From Burhinus oedicnemus (lineage: Eukaryota > Chordata > Aves > Charadriiformes > Burhinidae), in NCBI GenBank assembly GCA_008921705.1, contig VFFE01008906.1, forward strand, positions 2,011,146 through 2,075,145: a stretch of DNA of 64,000 bases. Reading direction: 5' to 3'. Within the stretch, counting starts at the first letter, position 1. Every line of letters starts with the position of its first letter. The notes beneath the pieces are model-generated. The model ran no database searches, was not told the DNA's origin, and was given only the letters and a program-made list of their open reading frames with translations. Of this stretch, positions 1 through 9,258 are shown one piece after another. Made by a program: the position numbers and the translations under genes.

Positions 1-465
1 CCTGTTCCAGTGCTCTGTCACCCGAACCATAAAGAAGTTTTTTCATCTGTTTGAATGGAACTTCCTATGTTCCAGCTTGTGCCTGTTGCCGTTCATCCTG
101 TCACTGGGAACCACTGACAAGAGTCTGGCTCCATCCCCCTTCAACCCACCCTTTAGATACTTCTGAGCAAGAATAAGGTCTCCCCTCAGCCTTCTCTTCT
201 GCAGGCTAAAGAGTCCCAGCTCTCTCAGCCTTTTCTCATAAGGGAGATGCTCCAGTCCCCCAATCATCCTTGTTGCCCTACGCTGGACTCTCTCCAGTAG
301 TTCCCTGTCCCGTTTGAGCTGGGGAGCCCAGAACTGGACACAGTATTCTAGTTGTGGTCTCACCAGTGCCGAGTAGAGGGGGAGAATGACCTCCCTCGAC
401 CTAATGGCCACACTCTTCCCTATGCAGCCAGGATTCCATTGGCCTTCCTGGTGACAAGGGCACAT
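1..465 (-). pseudogene. CR1-A ORF2, C-terminal region
   Basis: This is the C-terminal part of CR1 ORF2 after the reverse transcriptase. [29 protein letters not shown] and [19 protein letters not shown] are visible and are standard CR1 blocks. A TGA at 43-45 interrupts the frame. The same frame then continues with KNFFMVRVTEHWN to the window edge, so the stop is probably a point lesion and not the true end of the ORF. The function of this region in CR1 is poorly defined. Confidence 0.9.
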
Positions 466-1748
466 TGCTGGCTCACGGATAATTTACTATCTACCAGGAC
501 CCCCAGATCCTTCTCCTCAGAACTGCTTTCCAGCAGGTCCACCCCTAGCCTACACTGGTGCCTAGCATTCTTCCTCCCCAGGTGCAGGACCCTACACTTG
601 CTCTTGTTGAACTTCACTAGGTTCTTCCCTGCCCAGCACTCCAGCCTGTCCAGCTCACGCTGGATGGCACCGCAGCCCTCTGGAGTGTCAGCCACCCCTC
701 CCAGTTTGGTATCATCAGCGAACTTGCTGAGGATACACTCTGTCCCCTCATCCAGGTCATTGATGAATATATTGAACAAGATTGGACCAAGTATTGACCC
801 CTCAGGGACACCACTGGTTACAGGCCTCCAACTTGACACTGCTCCATTAATCACAATCCTCTGAGTTCTGTCACACAGCCAGCTCTCAATCCACCTCGCT
901 GTCTCCTCATCTAGCCCACACTTCCTCAGCTTCCTAATGAGAATGTCATGCGAGACAGTGTCAAAAGCCTTGCTGAAGTCATGGTAGATGATGTCTACTG
1001 CTCTTCTCTCATCCAGCCAACCAGTTATAACATCGTAGAAGGTTATCAAATTGGTCAAGCATGATTTACCCTTGGTAAATCCATGTTGACCATTTCCAAT
1101 AACTTCCTGTTCTTCAACACGTTTGGAGATGACATCCAGAACAAGTTGCTCCATTACCTTCCCAGGGACAGAGGTGAGACTAACCGGCCTGTAGTTCCCC
1201 GCGTCCTCCTTCTTGCCTTTTTTGGAGATTGGAGCGATGTTGGCCTTCCTCCAGTCCTCAAGCACCTCTCCTGTTCCCCATGACCTTCCAAAGATGATGG
1301 AGAGTGGTCTAGCAATAACATCTGCCAGCTCTCTCAGCACTCGCGGGTGCATCCCATCGGGGCCCATGGACTTATGGATGTCCAGCTTGGCCAAGTGGTC
1401 TCTAATCTGGTCCTCCTCAACTGAGGGAAAATCTTCCTCTCCCCAGACCTTCCCCCTTGCCTCTAGGGTCTGGGATTCATGAGGGACAGCTTTAGCAGTG
1501 AAGACTAAAGAAAAGAAGGCATTCAGTAACTCCGCCTTCTCTATGTCTTCCACCACTAGAGTGCCCATCTCATTCACCAGTGGGCCTACATTTTCCCTAG
1601 TCTTCCTTTTTCTATTGATATACTGAAAAAACCTCTTCTTACTATCTTTAACCGCAGTGGCCAAGCTGAGTTCTGCTTGGCCTTTGGCCCTTCTAATTTT
1701 CCCCCTGCATAGCTTCACTACATCTTGGTATTCCTCGTAAGTTGCCAA
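420..1748 (-). pseudogene. CR1-A ORF2, reverse transcriptase domain
   Basis: This is a 442-codon open segment covering the CR1 reverse transcriptase, which copies the element RNA at the nicked target. Visible blocks are [18 protein letters not shown] (residues 126-143), NYRPVSLTS (185-193), [14 protein letters not shown] (221-234), motif [12 protein letters not shown] (255-265), [10 protein letters not shown] (313-322) and the catalytic FADD (343-346). All expected catalytic aspartates are present. The segment ends in the ...[10 protein letters not shown] region because of a one-base loss near 433. Downstream ORF2 sequence continues in another frame. Confidence 0.95.
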
Positions 1749-1810
1749 CCCCCTTTTCCAAAGGATGTAAACTTTCCTTTTGTTCCTGAGGTCCCACCAA
1801 AGCTCTCTAT

Positions 1811-2340
1811 TTAGCCAGGCTGGTCTTCTTCCCGTCGGCTTGTTTTTCGGGACACAGGGATGGCCTTCTCCTGTGCTTTTAAGAGTTCCTGCTTAAAGCA
1901 CGACCAGCCTTCTTGGGCACCTTTGCCCTTCAGGACTGTCTCCCAAGGGACACTCTCAACCATGCTCCTAAACAGGCTAAAGTCTGCCCTTCGGAAGTCC
2001 AACATGGCAGTTCTGCTGGCTCCCCACCTTGCCTCTCCAAGAATTGAAAACTCTACCATTTCGTGGTCACTCTGCCCAAGATGACCTCTAACCTTTACAT
2101 CCCCCACAAGACCTTCTCTTTTAACAAACAGTAGGTCCAGTAGGGTGCTTCCCCTAGCTGGCTCCCTCACCAACTGTGTTAGGAAGTTGTCTTCCATGCA
2201 CTCCAGGAACCTCCGGGACTATTCCCTCTTTGCTGTGTTACATTTCCAGCAGACATCTGGGAAGTCGAAGTCTCCCACGAGAACAAGGGCAAGCGATCGC
2301 AAGAGCTCTGCCAGCTGCTTATAGACTATTTCATCAGTCT
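1811..2340 (-). pseudogene. CR1-A ORF2, endonuclease C-terminal part and linker
   Basis: This continues CR1-A ORF2 in a different frame. The GQSDHEMVEF block, containing the Ser-Asp-His signature of the endonuclease active site, lies about 42-51 codons after the Met at 2197. Translation of 2222-2340 gives the expected endonuclease sequence. An in-frame TAG at 2219-2221 sits where the family normally has a Gln codon before SRRFLEC, so a C-to-T change is the likely cause. The open part from 2197 ends at a stop near 1811, because a frameshift at about 1825 disrupts the ...RRE-KRPAWLN... junction leading into the reverse transcriptase region. Confidence 0.88.
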
Positions 2341-2754
2341 CTACATCCTGATTGGAGGGGGTCTATAACAAACTCCCACCACTATGTCTGCCTTATTGGC
2401 CTTCCCCTTGATTCTTATACATAAACACTCAACACTGTCATTCACATTGTTAAGTTCTAGGCACTCAAAACTGCCCCTAATATAGAGGGCCACCCCACCA
2501 CCTCTTCTTCCTTGCCTATCCCTTCTGAAAAGTTGGTAGGCATCAATCACAGCACTCCAGTTGTGCGAGTCTTCCCACCACGTTTCTGTGATGGCAGATA
2601 TATCATAGTTTCCTTGCTGTACAATGGCCTCCAGCTCCTCCTGTTTGTTCCCCGTGCTGCGTGCATTAGTGTAGATGCACTTCAGCTGGGCTAATTGTCC
2701 TGCCACATTTTGGGGGGGACAAGCCCTAATTCCCACATGATCGTGCTCAGACAC
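2341..2754 (-). pseudogene. CR1-A ORF2, endonuclease domain N-terminal part
   Basis: This segment encodes the first part of the apurinic-like endonuclease of CR1 ORF2, which nicks target DNA to prime reverse transcription. Visible motifs are LKCIYTNARS near residues 24-33, the AITETWW block (with the catalytic Glu) near residues 54-60, and the RRDRQGRRGGGVALYIR stretch near residues 77-93. It continues to VGVCYRPP near the end. The frame is then lost at about 2357, where the codons expected after CYRPP are shifted by a small indel and a stop follows within a few codons. The first Met is simply the first in-frame start. It is not a real translation start, because the element is truncated just upstream. 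Confidence 0.9.
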
Positions 2755-2755
2755 T

Positions 2756-2909
2756 TGACTTGTTAAATTTCATCCCATTAATCATAGCCCAATGCTCCAA
2801 CATATCTAGATCCCTCTGCAAGGCCTCCTGTCACTCACAAGAGTCAACAGCACCTCCCAGTCTGGTATCATTAGCAAACTTGCCAATGGTGCTTTCAACT
2901 CCTGCATCC
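2756..2909 (-). mobile_element. CR1-B: older CR1 fragment, 3'-side piece of split copy
   Basis: Minus-strand translation gives a CR1 reverse transcriptase segment with FANDT, then an LGGAVDS block, an in-frame stop, and ALQRDLDMLEHWA..MKFN. This is the region at and just after the catalytic FADD box. Here the first catalytic Asp codon reads Asn (FAND), so the copy is inactive. The fragment joins in register with the piece at 3431-4315 once the plus-strand CR1-C is removed. Its left end is cut by CR1-A at about 2755 (boundary uncertain by roughly 15 bases). Confidence 0.85.
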
Positions 2910-3430
2910 TGTGTCCAGCTCTGAAGCCCTCAGCACAGGAAAGACATGGACCTGTTGGAGCAGGTCTAGAGGAGGGCCACAAAAATGATCAGAGGGATGG
3001 AACACCTCTCCTATGAGGAAAGGCTGAGAGAGTTGGGGTTGTTCAGTCTGGAGAAGGCTCCAGGGAGACCTTATTGGGGCCTTTCAGTACTTAAAGGGGG
3101 CCTACAGGAAAGATGGGGACAGACTTTTTAGCAGGGTCTGTTGTGATAAGACAAAGGGGAATGGTTTTAAACTAAAAGAGGGTAGATTTAGACTAGACTT
3201 CCTTATACGAAGACTTTTTTTTTTTTAAAAATGAGGGTGGTAAAACACCGGAACAGGTTGCCCAGAGAAGTGGTAGATGCCCCATCCCTGGAAACATTCA
3301 AAGTCAGGTTGAACGGGACTCTGAGCAACCTGATCTAGTTGAAGATGCTCCTGCTCTATGCAGGAGAGGGTTGGACTAGATGACCTTTAAAAGGTCCCTT
3401 CCAACCCAAACTATTCTATGATTCTGTGAT
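2910..3430 (+). mobile_element. CR1-C: 5'-truncated CR1 3' end nested in CR1-B
   Basis: This plus-strand CR1 3' terminal segment starts at the 'tgtgtccagctctg' block typical of CR1 ORF2. It continues through decayed C-terminal coding sequence (recognisable ATKMIRGMEHLSYEERLRELG) and ends with the 'ccttccaaccc...attctatgattctgtgat' terminus. A run of T and A at about 3210-3230 is an extra insertion in the coding remnant. It lies in the opposite orientation to the CR1-B sequence on both sides and interrupts it between adjacent codons, which shows a secondary insertion. Confidence 0.92.
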
Positions 3431-4315
3431 CCATTTATGCAATTTATCACTGACAAACATATCGAACAGCACTGGTCCTACAATTGAGCTCTGAGGAACA
3501 TCGCTGGTGACAGGTTGCCCGCCAGATGTAGCCCCATTCACTACAACCCTTTGAGCTCTGCCATTCAGCCACTTCTTCTCCCAACGCACTGTAAACCTAC
3601 TCATCCCACACTTGGACAACTTGGCCAGAAGGATGGTGTGAGGGACAGTATCAAAAACCTTACTAAAATCCAGAAGAAGTACATCCACAAGGTGGGTCAC
3701 CTTATCATAGAAGAATATAAAATTAGTTAAATAAGACTTTCCCTTTGTGAACCCATGTTGACTGAGCCTGATGATTGCATTATTCTTTAAATGCCTTTTC
3801 GTAGTACCCAGTATAATCTTCTCCCTAATTTTTCCAGACACTGAGGTTAGTCTAACAGGTCTGTAGTTCCCTGGTGTTCCCTCATGCCCTTTTTGTAGAT
3901 TGGAATAACATTGGCTAGCTTCCAGTCAGCAGGGACCTCCCCAGACTCCCAAGACCGTCGGTAAGTGATTGAGAGGGGTCCTGCCATAAGATCGCTAGCT
4001 CCTTCAGTCCTCTGGGATGGATCCCATCAGGCCCATCATGGACTTGTGAACACTCAGCTGATACAGCTGGTCCCTTAAAACTTCAGTGCCCACAAATGGC
4101 AAGTCACTGTTCCCACAGTCATGATCCTCTGACTCAGGGGATCAGGCAGGCCAAGGTCTACCAGTATTATTAAAGACTGAGGCAAAAAAAGCACTGAATG
4201 TCTCCACTTTTTCTTCATCCCTATTAGTCAGATGACCATCTTCAACCAGTATTGGTCCAATGTTTTCTTTAGACCTTTTCTTGCTATTAACTTCCTGAAT
4301 TGTGGAGGATTTCTA
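3431..4315 (-). mobile_element. CR1-B: older CR1 fragment, 5'-side piece of split copy
   Basis: This minus-strand piece carries the N-terminal half of a CR1 reverse transcriptase. An open segment at 3416-3841 shows [14 protein letters not shown], the motif A block LLLDFSKVFDTVPH and a degraded GVPQGS-type block (DVPQSSIVGP). Several residues before motif A are missing. Positions 3842-4315 hold older sequence matching the region upstream (GPDGIHPR-like and PLL..DGHLT-like), broken by stops and frameshifts. The homology fades at about 4300-4315, taken as the 5' truncation point. It looks more diverged than CR1-A. Confidence 0.88.
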
Positions 4316-4404
4316 AAGAGAACAAACTTTAGAGAACATCTGGCCAGAGTCCAGCCAGGCAAGGGTAAGGATTATGACATGGATAACACGACATTAAAGG
4401 AATA

Positions 4405-4480
4405 CTTGAGCTGCCTGGGCAGCCTGTTCCCACTCTTAGTGGTTGTGTGAATTTCTAGACTATGCTTCCTTTCCAGCTTC
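4405..4480 (-). mobile_element. Possible eroded CR1 3' fragment
   Basis: A stretch around 4412-4428 matches the 'cctgggcagcctgttcc' block conserved near the 3' end of CR1 in reverse orientation. It is followed by a loosely similar 'actcttagt...gaatttct' region. The rest is too diverged to align by eye, so this is a tentative call. Confidence 0.4.
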
Positions 4481-6988
4481 AGCTCCACACAAATCTTTTT
4501 AGTGATCGTTATCTACAAAAGTTCTCAAAAACATAATTTAAGATTCATGTTGAACATGGGCACAGATACTTCAAATGCTGCATCATTTGCCAGATGCATC
4601 ATGTAGCCCTGAAAAGGTGGCAAAGAACTTTGCACAGATTTCTTGTGTAATTTCCACAGATATTTACAACAGGGTTAGTGAACATGCTTTCCCCCAATAC
4701 TTCACTTATGAATACAGTACTGCTCAATTATCTGTGCAGCATAGCACTGTTGGCATTACTCTTCCCTCCATCCTACCAACTGCAGAAGTGCAGATGCCTG
4801 GACAATTCATGCCCGAGACATGCAGCAGCAATAAAGTTTCCAAAAATAAATCAGTCACTTTTTGTTACATTTTCAGGACAAGTTGAACACACCACATCAC
4901 TTAGCAAGTCTTACTTCAGAGAAATCCACCTTCTCCTTAGGAGAATACATATAAAAGAAAAATTCAGGAGGTCAAAGTAGAAGATATCTGCTTCTGCAGA
5001 TGTTAGTACAAATTACTCTTTTAAGAGAAACCGTCTTACAAAATTAGTATTAATGTCATGAATCTATTATATGGTATGTGTTGGAGCATGAGAATTCTCT
5101 ACTTGTATCTCAAAAAGCGATGTAAATTTGACATAATCTAAAGCTGAGGATCTGCTTTAAAGGCCAAGAGAGTACCTCTTGGGGATGAGGCAAATTAAGG
5201 AAGAAGTAGTCTGACTGGCCAATGCTCAGGCTTCAGCGCCTAAATAAATGATTAACAGACAGGAGTGCGAAGCAGCTAACAACTCCATCAAACCCATGTG
5301 TTTTGACCAAGTGGTGCATGTACCAATATCAAACAAACAAGCAAACACAGCACTAGTTTGTGGAAAGCAAGTGATCAACCTAATTTCGGTTAATGGGAGC
5401 AGAAGAGAGGACTGAGCCATGAACAACTGTTTTATCAGATACAGAGATGAAGGGAATGGATCAGCAATGTTAAATCTGAAGCAATATTATTACTCATAAG
5501 CTCTCATAATTTCTTATCACAGGCAAAATATTTTCCTTAAAATAGGGAGTACAAATACAATATATTGGCAACATTAGCTCATATTGAGTAGTCACTTGCT
5601 GGAGGTAGGTATAAAGAGACATGATTCCACTTTCAAAGGCGGGAAAAAAGCAGTTAAGTAGTCATACTGCCACAGAAAGAAAAAGGAAGCGTATCCAGCT
5701 GACTACAAGCCCTGTAGCTTCCCAGGTATGACGAAGCATACCTGGAAACATCCACTTTCTGAACTAGCCAACGCATTGAGGAAAAAACCCACCTCTAACT
5801 AAGTTCAATAGCCATTGAACTAGGCTGCTTAAATACGAGTAACTACCTGAATCACAGCTAAAATGTTGATATTTATACTCAGTGACACAAATTTTACCAT
5901 TCACGTTCATGTTGCACTCCCTTCCCTTCCCCCCCAGCCCCAGATCAAGCTAAGCTGTAAAATCTCTTCATTTTTATGGGCCTGTCACAAGTCTGTTCAA
6001 GTAGAGACCTGACATGAGAAATGCAGAACCATTCCTGAAAGCAATTGGACCAGTCAATATTTAGCACGTTCCCAGCCAAGACTGTTGACTGAAATGAGCA
6101 ATCAATCAAAAGGGCAACCACAGGGTGCAAAGGAGGAGAAGGTGGTAGCGAGCAGCTTCACTAGGGAGGACACTGCTCATTGGTGTAACAGAGAAGAAAC
6201 AAGTATGATGCATAACACCTTGCTCTTCACAGATAAGACAACATTCATTATTTCAAATATACTAAATATAGAACTTAAATTAAAATAAATCAAGAAGACA
6301 GGTCTTGCACTATTTTTTGTTATTATTGGGAGGACACAACTATATATAGATTTTTTTGACTTGGTGAAGATAAACGTTATTTTCTATAGATAAGAGGTAT
6401 ATAAAATGGGGTGTTCAGAAACCATAAATTCTGAGCTATTTATGAGATTGTTCTTGTTCTGAAGTTATTGTCAGGATGAAAGCACTGCAAACACAAAAGC
6501 AACAGACATACCTTGAAGTGTGTCATGAGAGGCATGGTCATTAATAGCTTTAAATTAATATGAAAATTAGATTAAAGACTGTTTGGAGGAATGGGCCTTT
6601 GATGCCTTCCCTAAAGGTAACACCTTTAGGTATTTGCAAAAACTGCTAACCAGGTTTTGCCTGATAAGGTAAGAGTGAAGCTGGAATTCGAGAAGTAAAG
6701 GATGCTAAATTCATCTTTTGATTTCTACTGAAGTAAATAGGTAATTTTGAGATATTTTGGTCTGAGCGATTAGGAAAAAAACTGAGAAATCCTGTAATGT
6801 TAATTAGGTCCTACTTGATCTCAATCAAGTCTACCAGTGAACAAGACCTTTAAAACTGTAAGTTCAGGATAAAGGAAATTATACAAAGCTCTATGCATAT
6901 TTTCCTTGCTCTGTCTTGCTAAAGAGTAATACCTTTTTTCTTTTTCTTAAATACAGTTCTACATCAAAACCGAACAAAAGTGAAATTT

Positions 6989-7176
6989 CTTTATGCTTCT
7001 TTCATATGCAAAACCAAAAATCAAGTAGTGATTACAGTAAAAACTTTAGGACATTATCACTTAAGAGTGTGGTATATCATATAAAAAGAGAAATAGATCT
7101 TCATGATTCTTTCACGTGTAGAAGTAAAAATCAAGCACTGTCTTTCATTGTGTGGTATATTATACAAAAAGAGATT
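6989..7176. repeat. Diverged direct duplication, two copies
   Basis: Positions 6989-7094 and 7098-7176 are similar in order and content. Each has a 'ttctttca' block, then 'aaaaatcaag', then a 'gtgtggtatat.atataaaaagag'-like block. The first copy carries about 26 extra bases in the middle. The copies differ at many sites, so the duplication is old. No known repeat family was recognised. Confidence 0.6.
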
Positions 7177-8910
7177 TCCCACAACTCAGATCAGTGAGAA
7201 ATGGGTTTAAAGGACCGCCACAGCAAATATATAGTTGAAGAAAAGCAGCCCGATTGAACTGAAAGAAAAACAACATAAATGAACCACAAAAAAAAGACAG
7301 AAATATTGTTGAGCATAACACCCACCACAAAATCCATCACAGGATATAAACCAGAAAGCAGTAACGCCTCTAGCATGAAACTCTTTGGAAGGGCAAGGGA
7401 GGAAGAATTTTTAAGTTGAGTATGTTGCAAACATTCTCAGTAGGCTATTCTTATGAATGAAGATTTCCATCTGGAAACAGATAATTCTACTCAAACATGT
7501 CACCTGGTTACCGTGGCAACGTGACAAAGAAAAACAGCACTCAATAATTATTTCAGTGATAAATGAGCATATCAAGTTATAATACTGAAACTATTATGGG
7601 GCGGGGGGTGCAGAAAACAGTGGTTGCTCCTATGAGAAAAATTTTTTCAGCAATTCCAGACATTGCTGTAAGTGCCATTACCACAGCAACATCGGAAATT
7701 ACGCTATTTCTTGCTCAGTTAAAAAAAAAAACAACAAAACAAACAAACAAAAAAACCCACAAAAAAGCATAACTCCATCAAATATGTCTGGACTCACGGT
7801 GACTTTTGGAGAAATTTTTTGTTAAACATCAAGTCTTAAAAAAGAAAAAAGCTGATTTACACTGCATTCCCATTTCAGACATCTAAGGACAAACAGATTT
7901 GGCTCTGCTGTCGAGAGGGACGATGTGTGAGCCTCTCTTCTCTATTTTTAGTGACGTATCAAGTATCAGACAGGAGGTAAGTGGTGTTTCAGTCACACCA
8001 CCGACAAGAAAGTTTCTAAGCACATCTTCATTTTCCTGTGCTTCAAATTTGTTCTTCAGTAGCTCTTTCCCTTTGTATCAAAGGGCATGCCAAGACTTAT
8101 CCTTCATCTGCAATAAAACCCACGTCTGCTCTGTAAAACGTAAGCTTTGTGTCTAACAAACTTCTTGAGACCATACTTTTTTCTGTCAGGTGCAGAAAGT
8201 ACTCCTACTGTTGTGATCACAAGAAATGCCACGGATCAAAGATTCACGCACTCTCCTCTCTCTCAAAGACTTGAATGTTAAAAGCTATATTTAGATAAAG
8301 AACTGAATTGCTCTTTCTAAAAATATTTGTTAAAAAGGATAAGAGATTTTGATGCAACTTAGCTGAAACATGTAACAGCAGGTGAGCCACTTAGGACGCT
8401 AATCACAAAACATGCTAAATATCGTCTACAGGGCTATTGTGAAGGAGGAATACTCTGAGCTCCACAGCTACACTGGTAGGACATGAGCAGCAATGGGCTT
8501 AACTCTAGAAAGAGCCAGGCTAGATATCAGAAAAAAAAAAAAAAGCATTAACTGCAAGGACAGTCAAGGAGTAGAATTAGATTGCGTGGGTGGTTGCAGT
8601 TTCCATCACCAGGAGTCTTTAAAAAGTCATCAGTCTCGAGTGCCACAGATTGAAGTCCATCTTGTCTTGAAGGAAAAGAGGGATGAGATGAGCAATTTTG
8701 ATTATTCCATTTCTGTTACTGTATGTGAGTATCAACTGCCTGGATACCAGCAGAAGCTGTGTCAAAGATCCAAAAAAAAAAAAAAGTCAACAGTTAAAGA
8801 AAGAAGTTGCAAAAATCCTATAAACCAATGCCTCTCGAAATAATTACTAGGTAACGGAGGATATCTAAGATATCTTCTTAGCTCCAGCTTCAAGCACTCT
8901 AAGAAAGCAT

Positions 8911-8967
8911 CTACATGGTTGTTTTGATTCTACATGGTTGTTTTGATTCTACATGGTTGTTTTGATT
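8911..8967. repeat. Perfect 3 x 19-bp tandem repeat
   Basis: The 19-base unit ctacatggttgttttgatt occurs three times without mismatch, at 8911-8929, 8930-8948 and 8949-8967. Perfect identity suggests a recent expansion or an actively slipping minisatellite. Confidence 0.95.
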
Positions 8968-9147
8968 CTGAGTTAATCGCTGAGATGCACAGCTGTGGCG
9001 GTGGATTTCTGATCTGCCTGGACATGGGTTGAGCGTGAAATTTCATCAGAGATCAAGCAGCATTAGGTGAGCAGCCTGTCATCTTCCTCTGTCATCAACC
9101 CTCAGAGCTACCAACTCCCAGGCAATTTTTGGTATGAGCAATCTGAG

Positions 9148-9258
9148 GCTTTGAGCAACCAGATCTAGTGGGAGGTGTCCTTGCCCATGGCAGGGGGTTG
9201 GAAGTAGATGATCTTTAAGGTCCCTTCCAACCTAAACCATTCTATCATTCTATGATTC
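9148..9258 (+). mobile_element. CR1-D: short CR1 3' end
   Basis: About 110 bases of the CR1 3' terminus in plus orientation. It shows the 'gagcaacc.gatctagtgg' block, 'catggcagggggttgga', 'ggtcccttccaacc' and the closing 'attctat.attctatgatt'. It is strongly 5'-truncated, as most CR1 copies are. No clear target duplication is seen. Confidence 0.92.

Larger units (their letters stand above)
1..2755 (-). mobile_element. CR1-A: long CR1 LINE copy, 3' end outside window
   Basis: This is a CR1-family non-LTR retrotransposon lying on the minus strand. Four consecutive minus-strand open segments together cover most of ORF2: endonuclease, linker, reverse transcriptase and C-terminal region, in the order expected for CR1. 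Homology runs off the left edge of the window, so the 3' UTR and terminal repeat are not seen. The right end stops abruptly near 2755, close to the start of the endonuclease domain, which is the 5' truncation usual for CR1. The reading frame is broken by frameshifts near 2357, 1825 and 433 and by stop codons at 2219-2221 and 43-45, so the copy is dead but not very old. At its 5' end it abuts a different CR1 (CR1-B) in the same orientation, which suggests that it inserted into that element. Confidence 0.95.
4481..9147. other. Unique intronic sequence, no gene seen
   Basis: No ORF here resembles a known protein, and no RNA gene or recognisable interspersed repeat was seen. By position it belongs to the intron that follows the first coding exon of C1orf21. 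It includes A-rich tracts near 7723-7755, 8530 and 8773. The diverged duplication at 6989-7176 and the small minisatellite at 8911-8967 are listed separately. Confidence 0.6.

Noticed and set aside
1083..1482. Plus-strand ORFs over CR1-A
   Set aside because: They are antisense shadows of the CR1 reverse transcriptase frame.
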